Both the position numbers and the translations under genes were made by a program. Shown here piece after piece: positions 17,731 to 27,111 of a DNA stretch of 64,000 nt. A model generated the notes under the pieces. It was given only the letters and a program-made list of their open reading frames with translations. It made no database searches and was not told the DNA's origin. Each line of letters starts with the position of its first letter. Position 1 is the stretch's first letter. The DNA comes from Peterkaempfera griseoplana. GTDB taxonomy: Bacteria > Actinomycetota > Actinomycetes > Streptomycetales > Streptomycetaceae. The stretch spans positions 1 to 64,000 of the forward strand of contig NZ_LIQR01000047.1 of assembly GCF_001418575.1 (NCBI RefSeq). The letters are read 5' to 3'.

Positions 17731-18275
17731 CCTTCCTCCCCGGTCCCGACCGCTGGCAGCTGGACCTCGATGGGGCGCTTGCAGCAGCCGGCCGGTCCGG
17801 GGACGGGGCAGGTCGGCGTCGACAACCGCGGGCCGGGGGACAGCGAGGCCCAGGGAGTCCCGTCGCCTGAGGTGTCCTGGGGTGGTCGTGGCAGCATGGG
17901 CGCCTGGTGGGGGAACAGGGGATGCGCATGACCGGCATGGCGTGGGGGTCCCCGGGAGGACCCGACTGGTCCCCCACGTGGGGCCCATGGACGCGCGGCT
18001 TGCCCGCGAGACCGACACCGGGTCCGTGCTGATCTCCTGAGCCTGGCTCAGCGCTCCGGGGTCCTGGCCTAGCAGCTGGATGTGATCGCCGGCCCCCCGG
18101 CGTCGGGCGCGCCCGGGATGTGTGCGTCTGTCGTGGTGTCAGACAGCAAGATTCATCGGATGGTTCGGCGATGTTTCGAGTCTTGACTCGGATCTATCCC
18201 CAGATTACCGTGACGCTTCGCGTGATAGGTCGGATGAATTGTGGGACGAGCACCCTGCTCTGAAGGAGACTCACC
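17731..18275. other. no gene; upstream region of the beta-helix gene
   Basis: No conserved reading was found. At 18177-18190 a small inverted repeat CGAGTC-TT-GACTCG lies about 85 bp before the beta-helix start. Part of it resembles sequence before the subtilase gene. Confidence 0.5.
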
Positions 18276-21269
18276 GTGTGGCTGCGTAAACGAAGGCATT
18301 CCGCCCTGCTGCTGGCGGGGACGGCGGTGACAGCTCTTCTCGCGACAGGTCTCGTCTCTGCGGACCTCGCGGCGGCCGACTCTGCGGCGTCCGTCTACGC
18401 AGCACCCGACGGCTCCGGCAGTCACTGCTCGTCCGCGGCGCCCTGCTCGATCACCACGGCTCAGCAGGCTGTGCGTCACGCTCGAGCCGGGCACAAGGGC
18501 GCCGTGCAGGTGATCCTGGGCGACGGTACCTATCAGCTGGCGGCGCCCCTTGACTTCGACGCGGCAGACTCGGGCAGCCCCGGGCAGCCGATCGTGTGGA
18601 CGGCGGCGCCCGGCGCCCACCCGATACTCTCCGGAGCAACCCGCATCCGCGGCTGGACCACGTCCTCCCCGGCAGGCGTCTGGTCGGCGAACGTTCCGGC
18701 CACCAGCGCGAGCCGTCAGCTCTACGTCGACGGCACGGAGGCGCCCGTCGCGCAGGCCACGCCGTCCCAACTGCACTTCGCCGGGGGCTGGAAGGGCTCG
18801 GCCACGGGATACGACCTCAGGGACGACCCGGCCGGGCTCGCCTTCTTCGCGGCGATGACGCCGGCCCAGTTGCAGCAAGTCGAGTTCGACTACCCGGGCG
18901 GGAACGGGCAGTGGACCGACTCCAAGTGCCGCGTGCGGTCGTTGTCCGGCACTTCGCTGACCATGAACGAGCCGTGCTGGAAGAACGTCACCGCCCGCTC
19001 CGACTACTCCCAGGCCAGCGGCACGCTGCCCGCGATGGGTAGCTCGCAGATGCCGGCCTCGATCCAGAACGCGAGGAGCCTGCTGCATCCCGGCCAGTGG
19101 TTCCTCGACCAGTCGGCCCACACCCTGTACCTCGCCCCGCTGAACGGGGCCGAGCCGGACAGTCTCGACGTCGAACTGCCCCGCCTGGAGACGCTCCTCC
19201 AGGGCGCGGGCAGCTTGGCCCGTCCCGTCCACGATCTGACGTTCTCCGGGCTCACCTTCTCCTACGCCACGTGGAACGCACCCTCCGAACCCGCGGGCTT
19301 CGCCGATGTGCAGAGCAACCTGCACATGACGGGGGCGAACAACCAGGGCATGTGCTCGTATTCGAACCCGGCCGGCACCTGCCCGTGGGGCCTGCTGACC
19401 GAGCCCCACGCCAACGTCTCCTTCACTGCCGCCAACCACATCACGCTGACCGGCAACCGGTTCGCGGAACTCGGCGGCGCGGGCCTGAGCATCGCCTACG
19501 GCTCCTCGCACAACCTCGTCCAGGGCAACGAGTTCACCGACATCGCCTCGACCTCGATCCTGCTCGGTTGCACCGCCGACCCCACGCCGGTCAACCCCGA
19601 CCCGGTCCACTTCCCGGACTACCTGACCAAGAACCCCGACACACCTGAGACGATCAAGGACAACTGCACCCCGGATCCCTCTGCTGTGGCCGGTGACAGC
19701 ATCGGAGAGAACGAGATCGCCACCGACAACGTGATCTCGGACAACGTCATCCACCGAGTGGGCAGCGACTACCCCTCGGCCAGCGGCATCACGCTGCTTT
19801 ACACCCGGCACACACAGGTCACCCGGAACGAGCTCTATGACCTGCCCTACACCGGCATCACCGCCGGTGTCATCCAGGGGCACGTCGACTCGGCGGACCA
19901 TCCGTCGAACTCGCTCAACATCAACGCCGACAACACCATCAGCTACAACCTCATCCACGACTACCTCACCGTGCTCGGCGACGGGGGTGGTGTGTACATG
20001 GAGGGGCACCAGGCCCCCTACCAGTACAAGGCCGACGGCAAGACGATCGACTTCGACGCCACGATGGCGCACGGCCTGCAGGTGATCGGCAACGTCACCT
20101 ACAACCAGGGGCCCGGCTTCGCGTCCTTCTACGACGACGCCGGTTCCGAATGGATCCACTACGTCGGCAACGTGCAGTTCCACAACAACGGCGCCAACGC
20201 CCAGGGAGGCTGCGCGGCGACCGGGCACTTCCTCGTCGAGGGCAACTACTTCTCCGCGTCCGCCGGTCAGTACATCTGCGCCGACGCGGTCGACAGCCAT
20301 GTCGGCAGCAACACCTCCATCCCGGCCTCCCCGGGACCGAACGACATCCAGCTGACGGCACTGCAGAGCGCCGGCCCCGACACGTCGGGGCGAGGCTTCG
20401 CCGACGCGACCGCCATCGAGACCGACTACGTCTCGCCGCCGCAGGCGACGTTCTCCAACGGCACCACGACCATGCGGGTGCTGATCGGTGGCGCGGGTTT
20501 CGCGCCGGGGACCCCGGTCTACTTCTCCGGCCATGCCTCCCCCAAGGTGCAGGTGCTCTCATCCGGATTCCTGATCGCGACGATCCCGCCCGGCTCGGAC
20601 ACGTCGCAGGTGTCGGTCGGCGGTCTCGTCGCCGCGCCCACGATCTCGGCTCCGGCGTCAGGCACGACCGGCGTGGCCGGCACGTTCACCGTTCGCGGGT
20701 CCGGGGCCACGGGTGACACGGTCACCGTGACCGAAGGCGGCGCCCCCCTGTGCCGGGTGACGGTCACGGGCTCCGCGTGGTCGTGCACCGTGACGGAGGC
20801 CGACGGCCAGCACACACTCGTCGCCGTGCAGTCGAACTCGCGTGGCGTCTCCTCGCCACCGGCCACCACCGTCTTCGTGGTCGGCAAGGCTCCCGCCGCC
20901 GTCCGGCTCAACGACACGGACCCCGACCTCCAGTACTCCGGATTCAGCCACCAGAGCGGCCGCGGGTTCGGCGACTACCAGGACGACATCCACTACGCGT
21001 CGGACAACGGCTCGACGGTCACCTACACGTTCGTCGGTACCGGTATCAAGGTGTACGGCGAACAGAGCACCGACCAAGGCCATTTCTCTGCGGTGCTGGA
21101 CGCGGGCACGCCGGTCGGCGTCGACACCGTACCCAGTGACGGCCAGCGTCATTCGAATGTCGCCGTATGGTCCAAGACCGGCCTGCCTCCCGGTCTGCAC
21201 ACACTCGTACTGACCAAGGTCGACGGCACCTACATGACCTTCGACGGACTCGAGGTCGACAACGGCTGA
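18276..21269 (+). CDS. secreted right-handed beta-helix protein with Ig-like and CBM-like C-terminus
   Basis: A 997-residue secreted protein with a GTG start after GAAGGAGA. A signal peptide (1-34) precedes a domain opening VYAAPDGSGSHC and VILGDGTYQLAAPLDFD. It continues through GAHPILSGATRIRGW and RQLYVDGTEAPVAQA into a pectin-lyase-type beta-helix (NHITLTGNRFAELGGAGLS, TISYNLIHDYLTVLGDGGGVY). This order resembles GH141 and related beta-helix glycosidases, but I cannot fix the family. Residues about 785-870 are a bacterial Ig-like domain and about 880-997 a beta-sandwich, likely carbohydrate-binding. A role on plant polysaccharide is inferred from the locus. Confidence 0.8.
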   Translation: MWLRKRRHSALLLAGTAVTALLATGLVSADLAAADSAASVYAAPDGSGSHCSSAAPCSITTAQQAVRHARAGHKGAVQVILGDGTYQLAAPLDFDAADSGSPGQPIVWTAAPGAHPILSGATRIRGWTTSSPAGVWSANVPATSASRQLYVDGTEAPVAQATPSQLHFAGGWKGSATGYDLRDDPAGLAFFAAMTPAQLQQVEFDYPGGNGQWTDSKCRVRSLSGTSLTMNEPCWKNVTARSDYSQASGTLPAMGSSQMPASIQNARSLLHPGQWFLDQSAHTLYLAPLNGAEPDSLDVELPRLETLLQGAGSLARPVHDLTFSGLTFSYATWNAPSEPAGFADVQSNLHMTGANNQGMCSYSNPAGTCPWGLLTEPHANVSFTAANHITLTGNRFAELGGAGLSIAYGSSHNLVQGNEFTDIASTSILLGCTADPTPVNPDPVHFPDYLTKNPDTPETIKDNCTPDPSAVAGDSIGENEIATDNVISDNVIHRVGSDYPSASGITLLYTRHTQVTRNELYDLPYTGITAGVIQGHVDSADHPSNSLNINADNTISYNLIHDYLTVLGDGGGVYMEGHQAPYQYKADGKTIDFDATMAHGLQVIGNVTYNQGPGFASFYDDAGSEWIHYVGNVQFHNNGANAQGGCAATGHFLVEGNYFSASAGQYICADAVDSHVGSNTSIPASPGPNDIQLTALQSAGPDTSGRGFADATAIETDYVSPPQATFSNGTTTMRVLIGGAGFAPGTPVYFSGHASPKVQVLSSGFLIATIPPGSDTSQVSVGGLVAAPTISAPASGTTGVAGTFTVRGSGATGDTVTVTEGGAPLCRVTVTGSAWSCTVTEADGQHTLVAVQSNSRGVSSPPATTVFVVGKAPAAVRLNDTDPDLQYSGFSHQSGRGFGDYQDDIHYASDNGSTVTYTFVGTGIKVYGEQSTDQGHFSAVLDAGTPVGVDTVPSDGQRHSNVAVWSKTGLPPGLHTLVLTKVDGTYMTFDGLEVDNG

Positions 21270-21276
21270 CCCGGAA

Positions 21277-21317
21277 CCGGCCCGTTCCCACTTCCAGGGT
21301 TCCCCCTGCCGGGCCGG
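21277..21317 (+). terminator. hairpin after beta-helix gene
   Basis: An 8-bp stem, CCGGCCCG (21277-21284) with CGGGCCGG (21310-21317), with a long 25-base loop, begins 8 bp after the stop codon. It is a moderate terminator candidate. Confidence 0.4.
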
Positions 21318-21579
21318 CTGAAGGGCGCACCTGCGAGCCCCTGACGACGCGGGGCCTGACCGCATCCCGGTCGGGCCCCACGTCTGCACCGTGACGGGCG
21401 CCCGGGCGCGCCGGGCTCTCCCCGACGCCGCGGCCCGGGCTCCTCCGGGGGTCGGGTGTGTACGGTCAACGATGTAACTCCTGATCACGGAACCAGCACC
21501 CGATGAACGATGTGACGTCTCGTCCGAGGCGGTTGAGGAAGTCCAGCCGGTCGAGCTGAAGCCGGACGCGCTGGACGAC

Positions 21580-21915
21580 ATGATCAGGCCCGTCGACTCC
21601 GGCAGCCATGCAGCCGACGTGCAACTGGCGATCGAGCAGGTCACCCTGCTGAGCCCAGGCGAGCCCACCGCCACCGTGCGCTGCATGCTCGGGCCGGTTC
21701 GGCTCGGCGCCCGATTCGACCGCATCCGGGGCTCGGCAGAGGCCATCGACCTGGAACTGACACGGATCCTCGTCTACCGGGGCCGTCCTGTCGATCAGCT
21801 CGATCCCGTCCACACCGGGCTTGTGACCCTCCGAGGCACGGGAGTCCAGCTTCTGACCTCAGCTGCCCCACGCTCCGGCTGGCAGGCCATCCAAGGGGCC
21901 AATCCGCAGCCCTGA
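21580..21915 (+). CDS. hypothetical protein, possibly 5'-truncated
   Basis: A 111-residue reading frame with natural-looking sequence (VTLLSPGEPTATVRCMLGPV, LDPVHTGLVTLRGTGVQLL). Coding-like sequence continues upstream in the same frame to 21478 (VEEVQPVELKPDALDD) but meets a TAA at 21475 with no ATG, GTG or TTG in between. Either the gene starts at ATG 21580 or its true 5' end was lost. I do not recognise the family. No ribosome-binding site stands out. Confidence 0.45.
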   Translation: MIRPVDSGSHAADVQLAIEQVTLLSPGEPTATVRCMLGPVRLGARFDRIRGSAEAIDLELTRILVYRGRPVDQLDPVHTGLVTLRGTGVQLLTSAAPRSGWQAIQGANPQP

Positions 21916-22139
21916 CCGGCCATTCACAGAAACTGACAATTACTCAGCATACGGCGCCGTAAAGGCGCAGCCGTTCACTCCCCGGATGTGCGCGGAAGTC
22001 GGCACGTCTCGCCGGCCCCGATTGGGCTGAGGGCACGTCAACTACCCATGTTTCGTGTGTGTTTCGTGAGCATTGAGGGTTTGTTCGAGATCTTGAGTGT
22101 GTGATCGAATCCGCCCATCACACATCGTAAGGAGGAAGA

Positions 22140-25100
22140 GTGTTCTATTCCACGGCTCGAACAACGAGCTGGGCGGCCCTGTGCACCACGGCTGCCGTAG
22201 TCGTCACTCTCCTGACCCCCGCCACAGCGGGGGCCATCGTGTCGACCGGGCGGTCGGAGGGCCCGTCTGCCCGTTCCGGTGGTCCGGCGAAGACGGTAAC
22301 CCTCGTCACCGGCGACAAGGTCATCGTCACGCCTGGCGCGGAGGGCGGGCCCGACACGCTGAGCGTCGAGCGCCGTCCCGGTGCTGCCGGTTCGGTGCGC
22401 ATCGTCAACGAGGGAGGCGACACCTACGTCTACCCGGACGAAACGCTCGCCTACCTGGCAGCGGACCGTCTCGACAAGCGCCTCTTCAACGTCACCGGCC
22501 TCATAGCGCAGGGCTACGACGACGCGCACGCCCCTAAGCTCCCCCTGATCCTCACCGGCCTGGGCACCGCGGCCCAGCGCCGTGGCGGCGCGCCGCTGCC
22601 GGGGGCGGGAACCGGACGCGCACTGCCGTCCGTCGGCGGTGAGGCCGTCGCGGCCGACCGTTCGAAGGCGGCGGACGTCTGGACCGCGCTCACCGCGGGC
22701 AGCACCGCGCCGTCCGCGCCGGACGCGGGCGGGTCCCGGAAGGCCGCCGCCGAGCCGTCGTTCACCGGCGGCATAGCCAAGATCTGGCTGGACGGCAAGA
22801 CGAAGGCGGCACTCGCCGACACCACCGCCCAGATAGGCGCCCCCCAGGTCTGGGAGTCGGGCGACACCGGCGCCGGAGTCAAGGTTGCGGTGCTCGACAC
22901 CGGCGCCGACACGGCACATCCGGATCTCAAGGACCGCATCGTCGACTCCCGCAGTTTCGTCCCCGACCAGGACGTGCAGGACCGCCAGGGCCACGGTACC
23001 CACGTCGCCTCCACCGTCGCCGGGACCGGCGCCGCGTCGGGTGGCAAGGAGAAGGGCGTGGCCCCCGGGGCCGACCTGGTGATCGGCAAGGTGCTCGGCG
23101 ACCAGGGCGAGGGTCAGGAGTCCTGGGTCATCAGCGGCATGGAGTGGGCCGCACGCACGGAGCACGCCCGGGTCATCAACATGAGCCTCGGCAACGACGC
23201 GCCCAGTGACGGAAACGACCCGTTGAGCCAGAGCGTCAACGCTCTGAGCGGCGAGACGGGGGCGCTGTTCGTCGTCGCCGCCGGCAACACCGGCCTGAAA
23301 GGCCCGTCCTACCTCATCGGCTCCCCCGCCGCCGCCGACGCCGCACTGACCGTGGGGGCGGTCGACTCCTCAGACCGGCTGGCGCCCTTCTCCAGCGTCG
23401 GCCCGCGGGTCGGCGACGAGGGCGTCAAGCCCGACATCACGGCCCCGGGCGTGGGCGTCCTCGCGGCCCGGTCGCAGTACATCAGCCAGGGCGAGGGCTA
23501 CTACCTCCCGATGGACGGCACCTCGATGGCGTCCCCGCACGTCGCCGGTGCCGCGGTCCTGCTCGCGCAGAAGCATCCCGACTGGACAGCAAGCCAGTTG
23601 AAGGACGCCCTGATGAGCACCAGCAAGCCCACGCCGTACCTCACCGCGTACCAGGGCGGCGCCGGGCGCGTCGACGCGGCGGCCGCCTTCCGCTCCAAGG
23701 TCACCGCGACCGGCTCGGTCTTCCGCTTCCTGCCGTGGCCGAGCGAGACCAGCGGCTCCGTCAAGCAGGAGATCACGTACACCAACTCCGGGGACGAGCC
23801 GGTGACGCTGCAGCTCGCGGTGGAGCCGGACGCGTCGGGCGACCGGACGCTCTCGCTGTCCGCCGGCCAGGTCACCGTGCCTGCCCACGGCAGCACCGGT
23901 GTGGAGGTCGGCACAAATCTGTCCAGCCTCGCCGGGGGCAACCACACCGCCCAGGTCGTCGCCCGCGACGCCCACGGCGCGGTCGTCGCCCACACGGTCG
24001 CCGGTGTGGGCCTGGAGCCCGAGAGGTACAACCTCGACATCACCATGAAGGACCGCTCGGGCGAGCCGATGGGCGGCTGGATCCACCTCAAGGGCGCCCT
24101 CAGCCGGTCCACGACCGCGTACGAGATCCCCGAGAGCGGCGAACTCACGCTGCGTCTGCCGCCGGACACCTACTCAGTGGTGTCCTACGCGGACGTCCAG
24201 GGCACCCACGGACCGGACTCCCGGGGCATCGCGCTGCTGAGCGCTCCCGAGGTCGACCTGACCGCGGACCGGAAGATCGCCCTGGACGCCTCCAAGGCAC
24301 ACCAGGTGACGGCCGACACACCGAAGGCCACCACGCTGGTCGACACCCGGCTGGACTACATCCGGTCCTTCACCTCAGCGGACCCCGGCCCGGCCGACTA
24401 CACCGCCGTCCGCGAAAACATCGTGGTCGGGAAGAACTACGACAGCGTCTGGGCCCAGCCGACCGCCAAGGTGCGCCACGGCGGTTTCGTGTTCACCACC
24501 CGCCTGCGGGCGCAGGAGACGCCGCTCGAGCTCTCCTACGACGGCGAGCGGATCGACGACGCACTGGCGCAGCAGGGAAGCGCCGTCCTCCCCGACGGCA
24601 AGGCGAACCTGGACGCGGTGTTCGCCGGGACCGGTTCACCCCAGGACTTCGCGAAGGCCTCCGTCCGCGGCAAGGTCGCAGTGGTGCGCCACAGCGACGA
24701 GGTCGAGCCCCTGGCCCAGGCGCAGGCCGCGAAGGAGGCGGGCGCGGCGCTGCTGCTCGTGGTGAACGACGGAGTGGGACGGCTGTCCACTTGGTACGGG
24801 CAGCCGGACTACTCCACCATCGTCGACGTGCCCGTGGTGTCGGTCAACAAGGACGAAGGTGAGGCGCTGATCGAGCGGATCACCACCAAGGGCAACGGCC
24901 ACGGCACGACGCGGCTGAAGGTGACGGCCCACCCGTCGCCCTCCTACCTCTACGACCTGGTCAAGTACCACAAGGGCGCCGTGCCCGAGGACGTGGCCTA
25001 CCACGCGGACAAGGAGCGGCTGGCCCGCATCGACCTCGACTTCGCCCAGCCGAAGGGCAGGACAGCCCAGGAACGGCGCACGGACTTCCCGGCGTACGAG

Positions 25101-25925
25101 TGGAGCACGGGGTACTCGTTCGCTCTGGAGCCGGTGGCCCCCGGAGGGCGAACGGACTGGGTGACGGCGGGGGACGACGTCCGCTGGCAGCAGAGCGCAT
25201 CGGTCGACGGCTGGGTGGGCTCGGTCAACGAGCCCACGTCCTACCAGCCGGACAGTACCCAACAGGAGCGGTGGCTCGGCCCGGTGCTGCGGCCGCGCAT
25301 GTCCGACAGCGCCTCCGAGATGCGTGACGAGACCGGGCTCTCGCTCTACGTCCCGGGCTGGAGCGACTCCGGCGCTGCGCACTCGGGCTCCTCGGCGAGC
25401 GAGAAAATGACCGCGCACACGTCGCTGCTCCAGGGCGGAACCACCCTGGTGACGACCGACAGTGCCTACGTCAGCGCCTTCGACCTGCCGGCCGAGTCGC
25501 TGCCCTACCGGCTCGTCGTCGACGCGGCCGGCGACCAGGTGGTGAGCCCGTACTCCTCGAAGACCCACACGGAGTGGGACTTCGTTTCGGGCAAGGCGCA
25601 GGTGGGGACCGTGCCGCTGGTGCAACTCGACTACGGCACCGAACTCGACGCCGAAGGCAGGTCGCGCCGCGCGGGGGAGATCTCCGTCACCCCCTCGGTG
25701 CTCGGCACCTCCGAGCCCGACCCGGTGTCCTCGGTCCGGCTTGAGGTCTCCTACGACGACGGGGCGTCCTGGCAGCAATCGGACCTGACCCGACGTCAGG
25801 GCACCTGGAGCGCCACTCTGCGCGCCCCCTCCTCTGCCGAGTTCGTGTCGCTGCGCACCAGCGCCACGGCACGCACCGGGGGTTCGGTCTCGCAGACCGT
25901 CATCCGGGCCTTCGGCCTGAAGTGA
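22140..25925 (+). CDS. secreted subtilisin-like S8 serine peptidase
   Basis: A 1261-residue secreted protease. GTG 22140 follows GTAAGGAGGAAGA, a very strong ribosome-binding site. A signal peptide (about 1-32) and a long propeptide precede the S8 domain. The triad is Asp253 (VAVLDTGAD), His285 (GHGTHVAST) and Ser462 (DGTSMASPHVAG). After the catalytic domain come beta-sandwich regions and a protease-associated insert (GKVAVVRHSDEVEPLAQAQA near 840). This is the large actinobacterial subtilase architecture, anchored by no visible sorting signal. It is probably a general scavenging protease. A strong hairpin follows the gene. Confidence 0.92.
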   Translation: MFYSTARTTSWAALCTTAAVVVTLLTPATAGAIVSTGRSEGPSARSGGPAKTVTLVTGDKVIVTPGAEGGPDTLSVERRPGAAGSVRIVNEGGDTYVYPDETLAYLAADRLDKRLFNVTGLIAQGYDDAHAPKLPLILTGLGTAAQRRGGAPLPGAGTGRALPSVGGEAVAADRSKAADVWTALTAGSTAPSAPDAGGSRKAAAEPSFTGGIAKIWLDGKTKAALADTTAQIGAPQVWESGDTGAGVKVAVLDTGADTAHPDLKDRIVDSRSFVPDQDVQDRQGHGTHVASTVAGTGAASGGKEKGVAPGADLVIGKVLGDQGEGQESWVISGMEWAARTEHARVINMSLGNDAPSDGNDPLSQSVNALSGETGALFVVAAGNTGLKGPSYLIGSPAAADAALTVGAVDSSDRLAPFSSVGPRVGDEGVKPDITAPGVGVLAARSQYISQGEGYYLPMDGTSMASPHVAGAAVLLAQKHPDWTASQLKDALMSTSKPTPYLTAYQGGAGRVDAAAAFRSKVTATGSVFRFLPWPSETSGSVKQEITYTNSGDEPVTLQLAVEPDASGDRTLSLSAGQVTVPAHGSTGVEVGTNLSSLAGGNHTAQVVARDAHGAVVAHTVAGVGLEPERYNLDITMKDRSGEPMGGWIHLKGALSRSTTAYEIPESGELTLRLPPDTYSVVSYADVQGTHGPDSRGIALLSAPEVDLTADRKIALDASKAHQVTADTPKATTLVDTRLDYIRSFTSADPGPADYTAVRENIVVGKNYDSVWAQPTAKVRHGGFVFTTRLRAQETPLELSYDGERIDDALAQQGSAVLPDGKANLDAVFAGTGSPQDFAKASVRGKVAVVRHSDEVEPLAQAQAAKEAGAALLLVVNDGVGRLSTWYGQPDYSTIVDVPVVSVNKDEGEALIERITTKGNGHGTTRLKVTAHPSPSYLYDLVKYHKGAVPEDVAYHADKERLARIDLDFAQPKGRTAQERRTDFPAYEWSTGYSFALEPVAPGGRTDWVTAGDDVRWQQSASVDGWVGSVNEPTSYQPDSTQQERWLGPVLRPRMSDSASEMRDETGLSLYVPGWSDSGAAHSGSSASEKMTAHTSLLQGGTTLVTTDSAYVSAFDLPAESLPYRLVVDAAGDQVVSPYSSKTHTEWDFVSGKAQVGTVPLVQLDYGTELDAEGRSRRAGEISVTPSVLGTSEPDPVSSVRLEVSYDDGASWQQSDLTRRQGTWSATLRAPSSAEFVSLRTSATARTGGSVSQTVIRAFGLK

Positions 25926-25931
25926 CGCCCT

Positions 25932-25970
25932 GAGGGCCGGTGCCGCCGCGTGCGCGCGGCACCGGCCCTC
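25932..25970 (+). terminator. strong terminator hairpin of the subtilase gene
   Basis: A perfect 15-bp stem, GAGGGCCGGTGCCGC (25932-25946) with GCGGCACCGGCCCTC (25956-25970), around a 9-base loop, begins 6 bp after the subtilase stop. Confidence 0.85.
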
Positions 25971-26042
25971 GGGAGCATCCGCCCGCACTCCCCCAGGCAT
26001 GACCGGGCCTATGTCCGGGCGGTGCCACACGGCGGTGCATCC

Positions 26043-26375
26043 ATGGCCGGCGCGGGAGCAGCGGTGAGCAAACCAGGGCTCCTCGCTGGGCAACCTCGCT
26101 CCGCCCTGGCCGCCGTCTTCACCAACCGGATCACCGACGACCCACGGACGTCGAGCGCGGTGCGGCAGCAGACCGGCGTGGCCGCGGAGGCGAGCGTCAG
26201 CTTCGTGAGCACCAGCCGGGTACGCGTAGCGGCCGAGCAGACCGGCGTCCCAGGGTCGGAGGCCGGCGCCTCGGTGGAGCACTATGCCGAGGGCCGGCTC
26301 GGCAGTCTCAGAGCTGCCGTCCTCGCCACCGGTGGCATCACCCTGGCCGGCCTTGCCTTCACCTGTCGGCTAGGC
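26043..26375 (+). pseudogene. C-terminal remnant of an MFS (DHA2-like) transporter
   Basis: The frame reads GQPRSALAAVFTNRITDD, then QTGVPGSEAGASVEHYAEGR and LRAAVLATGGITLAGLAFT. This resembles the last periplasmic loop and final helix of 14-TM drug exporters. No preceding helices are present, so it is a fragment. It runs into the end of the convergent YrdB-family gene. Confidence 0.4.
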
Positions 26376-26705
26376 GCAGACGAGCTCCGGCACCGCGGAC
26401 AGCAGCCACACGCCGGTGAAGGACAGGGCCGCGCGCCACCCCTTCACCGCGGCCCACGCCCCGGCCCCGGCGCCGAACCAGCAGAGCTCAAGGGCTGCCC
26501 GCGCCGCCCCGTGCAGGGGGTGCGCGGCGGAGGGGGCGCCAAACATCCCCCACAGGGCGGCGAACAGCGCCACCAGGGTCATGGCCAGTAGGAGGCGCAC
26601 TGCCAGGGGCGCCCGCCGGGTGAAGCCCCACCAGCCGGCGGCCACGTAGACACCGATCTCCGCCAGGAACGCCAGGACACCGCTCACGGCGCTCACCGCG
26701 CTCAT
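26370..26705 (-). CDS. YrdB family (DUF2568) small membrane protein
   Basis: A 111-residue protein with four hydrophobic segments (LAFLAEIGVYVAAGWWGF, LLLAMTLVALFAALWGMFGA, ALELCWFGAGAGAWAAV, and a C-terminal one). The pattern WGMFGAPSAAHPL with the ELCWFG helix is typical of the YrdB/DUF2568 family. The function is unknown. ATG 26705 overlaps the TGA of the upstream gene (ATGA), so the two are one operon. Confidence 0.75.
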   Translation of the reverse strand: MSAVSAVSGVLAFLAEIGVYVAAGWWGFTRRAPLAVRLLLAMTLVALFAALWGMFGAPSAAHPLHGAARAALELCWFGAGAGAWAAVKGWRAALSFTGVWLLSAVPELVCA

Positions 26706-27052
26706 CGGGCGAGCCACGCCGCGGAGGCGAGGTGCAGGACGGCGAAAGCGCCGGCGCCGAGTGCCATTCCCCGGTTCCGCTGCCGTGCGCCGATCGCCGA
26801 GTCCCCGATCTGGGCCAGGCCTGCGACCACCAGCATCGGCCAGGCGGCCGCGCGGGCACCGGTCAGCAGGACTCCGGCGGTCGCCAGTCCCAGCGGGACC
26901 GCCCGTGCCGCGTACGCCCGGGCGTACAGGGCGGTACCGGCGGTGACGGGCTCGGAGTGGGCGAGGGCGATCCCGGGGCGAAGGGCCCCGGCGACGCTCG
27001 ACCCGGCGCTGATGAGTGCGGCGATCACGTTGGCGGCGAGCAGGACGGTCAT
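26702..27052 (-). CDS. small integral membrane protein, MarR-linked
   Basis: A 116-residue protein with about four membrane helices (LLAANVIAALISAGSSVAGA, ARAVPLGLATAGVLL, AAWPMLVVAGLAQIGDSAIG, AGAFAVLHLASAAWLA). The polar motif GLAQIGDSAIGARQRNRGM lies between helices 3 and 4. It resembles DUF4267-type proteins, but I am not certain. It is divergent from the MarR gene, with a perfect palindrome just upstream, so MarR probably represses it and the coupled YrdB-family gene. Confidence 0.7.
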   Translation of the reverse strand: MTVLLAANVIAALISAGSSVAGALRPGIALAHSEPVTAGTALYARAYAARAVPLGLATAGVLLTGARAAAWPMLVVAGLAQIGDSAIGARQRNRGMALGAGAFAVLHLASAAWLAR

Positions 27053-27064
27053 TCCGTTCCCCCT

Positions 27065-27091
27065 AGAATCATTCGAACTGTGAATGATTCT
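27065..27091. promoter_or_regulatory. MarR operator palindrome
   Basis: AGAATCATTC (27065-27074) and GAATGATTCT (27082-27091) form a perfect 10-bp inverted repeat with a 7-base spacer. It sits 12 bp upstream of the membrane-protein start and 20 bp upstream of the MarR start, in a short divergent intergenic region. Confidence 0.85.
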
Positions 27092-27111
27092 GAAAAGCTA
27101 TCATTCCCTTC

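Noticed and set aside
18153-20534. A 793-residue open frame on the minus strand
   Set aside because: It lies opposite the beta-helix gene, is rich in Gly/Val/Arg/Asp as antisense frames of high-GC genes are, and has no recognisable domain.
24636-26282. A 548-residue open frame on the minus strand
   Set aside because: Antisense to the subtilase gene and across its terminator hairpin; composition is that of a shadow frame.
26043-26600. An intact transporter gene overlapping the YrdB-family gene
   Set aside because: Only a final loop and helix are present; upstream membrane segments are absent, so it is listed as a fragment.
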